From Carnegiea gigantea (lineage: Eukaryota; Streptophyta; Magnoliopsida; Caryophyllales; Cactaceae), in NCBI GenBank assembly GCA_029747015.1, contig JAKOGI010000052.1, forward strand, positions 1,182,501 to 1,246,500: a stretch of DNA of 64,000 bases, written 5' to 3'. Below, in pieces: positions 60,195-64,000 of the stretch (positions within the stretch are counted from its first letter, which is position 1; every line of letters begins with the position of its first letter). Made by a program: the position numbers and the translations under genes. Under the pieces are notes generated by a model, which did not search any database, was not told the origin of the DNA, and saw only the letters and a program-made list of their open reading frames with translations.

Positions 60195-60976
60195 ATAGCT
60201 TTTTGGCTGATAACTTTTTATACAAAAAAAAAGTATGGTGATAAAGAGAATTTCCTTCATTTGAAGTATTTAGTTAATTAGCTGTTTGGTTTAACTTTTT
60301 ATGCCCCCAAAAAAAAAATATCTTTTACAAAAAGGTTTTTGGGATAGCCTTTTCACTTAGCTTTTTGATGTTTATGATTAAAATGACTATATTAATCCAA
60401 TCTTTTAACACAATTATTTCAATGTCACTTCTTATCCAAAAAAAAATTTATTTCAATGTCGCACATTTTTCCTTTTGGGATAAGAGCTGTATGAATGGAT
60501 GTCCAAGTCAATGCTTTTAATTTTGATATTTTTAAAATTTAATAGATAATTTATTTTAATTAATATTGTATAATGAATAAAATACTCTCATGTCACATGA
60601 AATTTAATTACTATTAAAAGAGAAATTATGTTAACAATAAAAAAGTGTCATAACAATAATCATAATTGGGTAAAAGTATAAGTATAACTTTATACATCAC
60701 ATAATTCATCATTCAAGATTCATAATTCATAATTCATAATTCATAATTCATATTGAGACGAAAAATACATATATCTGCACTAAAAAAGTCATGGGCATAA
60801 GTGAAATTTTATCAAATAATTTTGTTAGAAACAACTAATTTCATCAGGTGCTTTTTCCATAAACAACTAATACAATCAATTAGGTCAAATAGCTAATTTA
60901 ATTGACTAACTACTAATATCTAATTTAATTAGCTAACAACTAATAATTTATAACTGATTGTCAAATAGGACCTAAT
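60195..60976 (-). mobile_element. Non-autonomous DNA element, about 780 bp (family B copy 2)
   Basis: Reverse-complement partner of 11183-11975. Aligned marks: GGGATAAGAGCTGTATGAATG, GATGTCCAAGTCAATGCTTT, a (CATAATT)n tract at about 60712-60752, ACAACTAATTTCATCAGGTG, TTAATTAGCTAACAACTAAT, and the end GATTGTCAAATAGGACC. It lacks the long TG microsatellite of copy 1. Confidence 0.6.
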
Positions 60977-61316
60977 ATCAACATTACCACATTTCATAGA
61001 ATCAAAAGCTTAAATAAGTTCAACTTTATTAACCAACAAATACTTTATAATTCCCTTATTCTTCAAACTTTCTAGAAAAGTAAGTAGATGAATAGATTCA
61101 AAAGTAAGTAGATGAATAGATTCAAAAGAGCATGAGTAATAAGTAGATGGCCTCAATTGATTTCAAACCAATATTAGAAACTGAAGTAACGCTAAAAAGG
61201 AAATCAACAATCCTAAAGTGAATCACATATCGAAAGCACAATAATTTTAAAAAAAAAAAACACAAATTGGATCAAAATTCTACCGAGGTGACTGTCAATC
61301 TAAAATTATTAGATAT

Positions 61317-61674
61317 GGGTGTTTGGTAAACAACTTTTTGGATTACTTTTTGACTAAAAAGAGTTTTTTTATTCAAAATTAGGTATTTGACTCAATAAAA
61401 AAACTAATTTAGGTGTTTGGTGAAATAACTGTTTGGAAGAGTTTTTTGGGTCTAAAAAGCTAATTTGAAAAAGCTAATTTGATTAGCTTTTTGGAATAGC
61501 TTTTTGAAGAATTAGCTTTTTATCTCATAACTTTGTTAGAAACAGCTAATTTTACCAAACAGTTTTTCAACCAACAGTTAGTTGAAACAGCTAATACAAA
61601 CAGCTAATTGAAACAGTTAACAGCTAATATTTAATACAAATAGCTAACAGTTAACAGCTGTTTATCAGATAGGA
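61317..61674 (+). mobile_element. MITE-like element, family A copy 3
   Basis: GGTGTTTGGTAAACAAC at the start, AAAAAGCTAATTTGAAAAAG and TTTTACCAAACAGTTTTTCAA in the middle, and TTAACAGCTGTTTATCAGAT at the end. It is closest to copy 1 (5075-5417); the GTTTTTCAAC-AACAG blocks are almost identical. Confidence 0.65.
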
Positions 61675-62029
61675 TATATAAAACAACAAATACATAGATA
61701 CTGGTGCAGTCTCATTCACATATGATGACAAAATGAAACAGATCCATGGCTTCGCATGGAAGGGAAGTGAGGGGGAGGGAGTCGTTGGAGAGAATCGATA
61801 TGGGTATGTTACAAAAAACATGAAGTGGGGTGGGGTCCTCCGAAAAAAGGTGGTCCTAATGGGACAACTGGACAAGGGAGGTCCTTCACAATAAGATGGA
61901 GGAACAAACTTTGACCAAATTTTTTTTCTTTTTTTCTTTGTATTATGTATTTCACTTAAATGGAGGAACTCAAGAACCAAATATGTCGTAAATGTTTTTT
62001 CCTCAAATTGATACAATAGATTTTAGTTC

Positions 62030-62545
62030 AATTGTTTTTTTTTTTTAAATAACGAATGGGGCAGATCACATTAAATCATCAAAGTGGTTACATAAGTCCG
62101 AAGATGCTAGTTCTTAAAGGGAAGATGGGATTTCTTCAACCCATAACCTAACCCTAAATAAATAAGATTGATAATGAGCGGCATCATGTGCCACCCGATT
62201 ACCACTCTGCTTAACACAATTCCAAGCAAAATAAGAGCAACTAGCAACTAAAGAAAGAATTTCGAAAATATAAAAACCTAGGATGGAGTTAAAATGAGCC
62301 TTATTTCTGAACTTGGAAATAATAGACAACAAGTCGCCTTCAATGATCAAGCTGGAGTAGCCCGCGGATAGAGTGTAGTGGAGACCAAATAGACACGTTT
62401 CAGCATCGGCAATTTCAGAACCATGAAACCCCGCCAATTGTTGGGAACCGACCATCATCACATGGCCCAGAGAATCCCAAACGACGAAGCCCAAACTACG
62501 TCCCCAGTCTCCTATCTTTCCTGCATCAAAATTGATGGGAATCAA
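62030..62545 (-). mobile_element. LINE 3' fragment: RNase H domain and A-tail
   Basis: The minus-strand frame 62545-62114 (143 aa) reads INFDAGKIGDWGRSLGFVVW near its start, DAETCLFGLHYTL with LIIEGDLLSIISKF in the middle, and GNRVAHDAAHYQ at the end. These are the motifs of the plant RNase H-like domain (RVT_3) found at the 3' end of LINE-type elements: first Asp in NFDAG, Glu in DAETC, Asp in EGD, HD near the end. About 70 bases after its stop an A-run (T-run 62035-62046 on +) looks like the retroposed tail. No reverse transcriptase precedes it, so it is a 5'-truncated insertion. Confidence 0.75.
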
Positions 62546-62667
62546 CCATCAATATTGTAAAGGTTATGATAGTTATAGTAGTCTCCAAGCAAATAAAGGG
62601 AACATTTTGAAAAGATTCATTTCCATAAATCTGTTAAAACTTTTAAACAGAATGAAAGAAGATGCAG

Positions 62668-62710
62668 CCGTTTAGGTGTTGCTGACTATGTATATTGACA
62701 TTTTTGCCGG
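62668..62710 (+). promoter_or_regulatory. Possible cell-cycle sites upstream of the ASPM-like gene
   Basis: CCGTT at 62668-62672 is the reverse of the AACGG core of MSA elements (G2/M genes). TTTGCCGG at 62703-62710 fits the loose E2F pattern WTTSSCSS. Both lie 185-230 bases before the start codon. Short motifs like these arise by chance; the only support is the mitotic role of the family. Confidence 0.25.
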
Positions 62711-62894
62711 CGTTGTTTCCTCCTTTAATAATTAATATAGCACCAAGAAGGGCAAAACAGGCAAAGTGATCAATGCACGTGCTTGAGCACGTGATCACCT
62801 TCCTCTTCCTTATTGCATCGCTTTCCCCGCCCGTACGTCTTTTTAAAATTCAAATTCAAACCCCAAAACCCCCATTTTTTCAAACCCCATCACC

Positions 62895-63641
62895 ATGTCC
62901 AGGGTTCAGACAACCCCTCATCGCTCCAAAATGAAGAGAGAGAAAACCTCCGACCACCACCAGCCCTTCCTCACGCCGGCGAAAATGGCGGAATCCGGCG
63001 AGAGTTCTTCATTGCCATCTTCTTCTTCACTCTTCAAAGACATCTCCAATTTCAAGACTCCCAAACACCCTTCTTCTAGACCCTTCCAGCAGCCCCAAAC
63101 CACCCCTCAATTCTTCACGGCGTCGAAGCGAACTCCATCATTTTCTCTCTCCTCCGCCTCCAATCGCCGTCGGCGGCCTGTGACGTCGGCCGCTCGCCGG
63201 CTCCGGGCGTTCGAGCTGGAACAGTCGCAGTCGTCGCGCAAGGAGCAGGTGAAGAAGGAGAGGTCGATGAAGTCACTGGCGACGTCGCTCACCGCTTGGC
63301 TGAACTTCCTCTTCGAAAACCCTAGATCGTGTGGCTGTGACGCGTCCGCCGGGGATGATCGAGGTGATGGAGGGAGGAGAACTGGGAAGAGAGAGAGTGA
63401 TAGCATTAGCAATAGCAATGCGGGAGTTCAGAGTGGTGCTTGGAGATTGCCGAAGAGGCAGAGAGAGGTCGATGGACTAGGAGGGGGTTCAATGGGGGTT
63501 CTTCCGAGGTCGAAATTTTTGAACTTGAGCGATTCGTTGCGGGATGTGTGCAGCTTCGACGATTTGAAGGAGAGGATGAGGGAGTATTTGAGCTTAGATG
63601 GTTGTGAAGAGGTGTTTACCACCATGACTCAAGTTGTCAAG
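62895..63641 (+). CDS. ASPM-like (abnormal spindle) protein, first exon only, runs off window
   Basis: N-terminal 249 codons of a large gene whose remaining exons lie beyond the right edge. The start MSRVQTTPHRSKMKREK, a Ser/Pro-rich basic stretch, then RRLRAFELEQSQSSRKEQVK, SLATSLTAWLNFLFENP, LPRSKFLNLSDSLRDVCSF and DDLKERMREYLSLDGCEEVF match my memory of plant ASPM homologues (Arabidopsis At4g21820), spindle and microtubule-end proteins with calponin-homology and IQ repeats further on. Neither domain is in the visible part. Exon 1 ends at a clean AAG/GTTAGC donor in phase 0. The last 359 bases of the window show no second exon. Neighbourhood with the TOM1-like gene supports the call. Confidence 0.75.
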
Positions 63642-64000
63642 GTTAGCTACATTCCTTCCTCTGGTATTTAAATAAATTTATTAGTTCTTCATACGTAATT
63701 TTTTTTTTTTTGGGGGTTTTTCCACTAGTATGGACAGTAGTGAAGTCAAATGCAATTTGAAGAGTGGGAATTTGTCAAAAATGTTTGTATATGTACATCT
63801 ACAGTTGGTCATTTGTCTTGTTTGCAATGTACTGCTTGGCTCATAAGTGAGAACCTGGCCTGCTGTTTGAGAGAAGAAAACAGGAGAAGATACAAGAAAC
63901 ATTTTGAGGAGAGATTGATGTATTGATTACCTCGCTTCTACAGCTTTACAACCTTGTCTATTTATACAAGTAATCAATGCTGATGTGTGTGCTGGCAATC
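63642..64000. other. Start of ASPM-like intron 1
   Basis: A TTTTTTTTTTTTGGGGG junction is present at about 63698-63716. The last 120 bases (CTTTACAACCTTGTCTATTTATAC) resemble a plant Copia-type LTR, but the window ends before this can be judged. Confidence 0.4.

Larger units (their letters stand above)
59381..62029. other. Spacer with decayed DNA transposons
   Basis: After the TOM1-like 3' region there is a C-run near 59627-59640, an AAAATGATTTTTC-rich segment (59790-60165) that looks like an old MITE, the 780-bp element at 60195-60976 and a family-A MITE at 61317-61674. No gene was found. Confidence 0.6.

Noticed and set aside
63840..64000. Copia-like LTR at the right edge
   Set aside because: Only one end could be in view and no terminal dinucleotide or duplication can be tested.

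Overview
The window is nuclear DNA from a flowering plant, most likely a eudicot. The evidence is intron-rich genes of plant-specific families (GH1 beta-glucosidase, LRR-patatin phospholipase, RLCK kinase, PPR protein, TOM1/THH1 protein), AT-rich spacers packed with MITEs, SINEs and retrotransposon scraps, and three nuclear-type tRNA-Trp(CCA) genes. No bacterial, organellar or viral gene block was seen. I could not fix the species.

Layout: 1-5735 is gene-free spacer with repeats. A GH1 beta-glucosidase (BGLU45/46/47-like, 12 exons, 520 aa) runs 5815-16167 on +; most of its 10.3 kb is two introns full of mobile elements. After a spacer holding a miniature LTR element (TRIM), an N6-methyl-AMP/adenosine deaminase-like gene (11 exons, 369 aa) lies at 18958-22208 on +. 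A patatin phospholipase with LRR and helical-repeat regions (pPLA-I type, 18 exons, 1340 aa) spans 25002-35035 on +. A single-exon 110-aa plant protein of unknown function is at 38051-38383 (+). It converges with a receptor-like cytoplasmic kinase at 38846-41967 (-, 5 exons, 531 aa) that ends in four 21-residue tandem repeats. A repeat-rich stretch (42000-51300) carries a broken LINE and two duplicated tRNA-Trp genes. A PPR336-like mitochondrial PPR gene (51329-53087, -) follows, with a third tRNA-Trp just upstream. A seven-membrane-span TOM1/TOM3/THH1-like gene (55126-59380, +, 11 exons, 295 aa) comes next. The first exon of an ASPM-like spindle gene (62895 onward, +) leaves the window at the right.

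Every multi-exon model was built by hand: splice sites were chosen so the frame stays open and the family motifs join, and exon lengths sum to whole codons. The gene order (BGLU, pPLA-I, RLCK, PPR336, TOM1, ASPM) resembles, from memory, Arabidopsis At1g61810-At1g61870 and its sister segment At4g21760-At4g21820. The window therefore looks like an ancestral block that is split between two duplicated segments in Arabidopsis. The genes have no obvious common pathway; they are neighbours by descent.

I found no convincing undescribed biological system. The most interesting points are the conserved block, a triplicated exon 2 in the deaminase gene, a frame-proven GC-AG intron, a duplicated splice donor in the phospholipase gene, the repeat tail of the kinase, a TRIM with an intact primer-binding site, the tRNA-Trp duplication, and a recurrent C-run/A-run junction motif.
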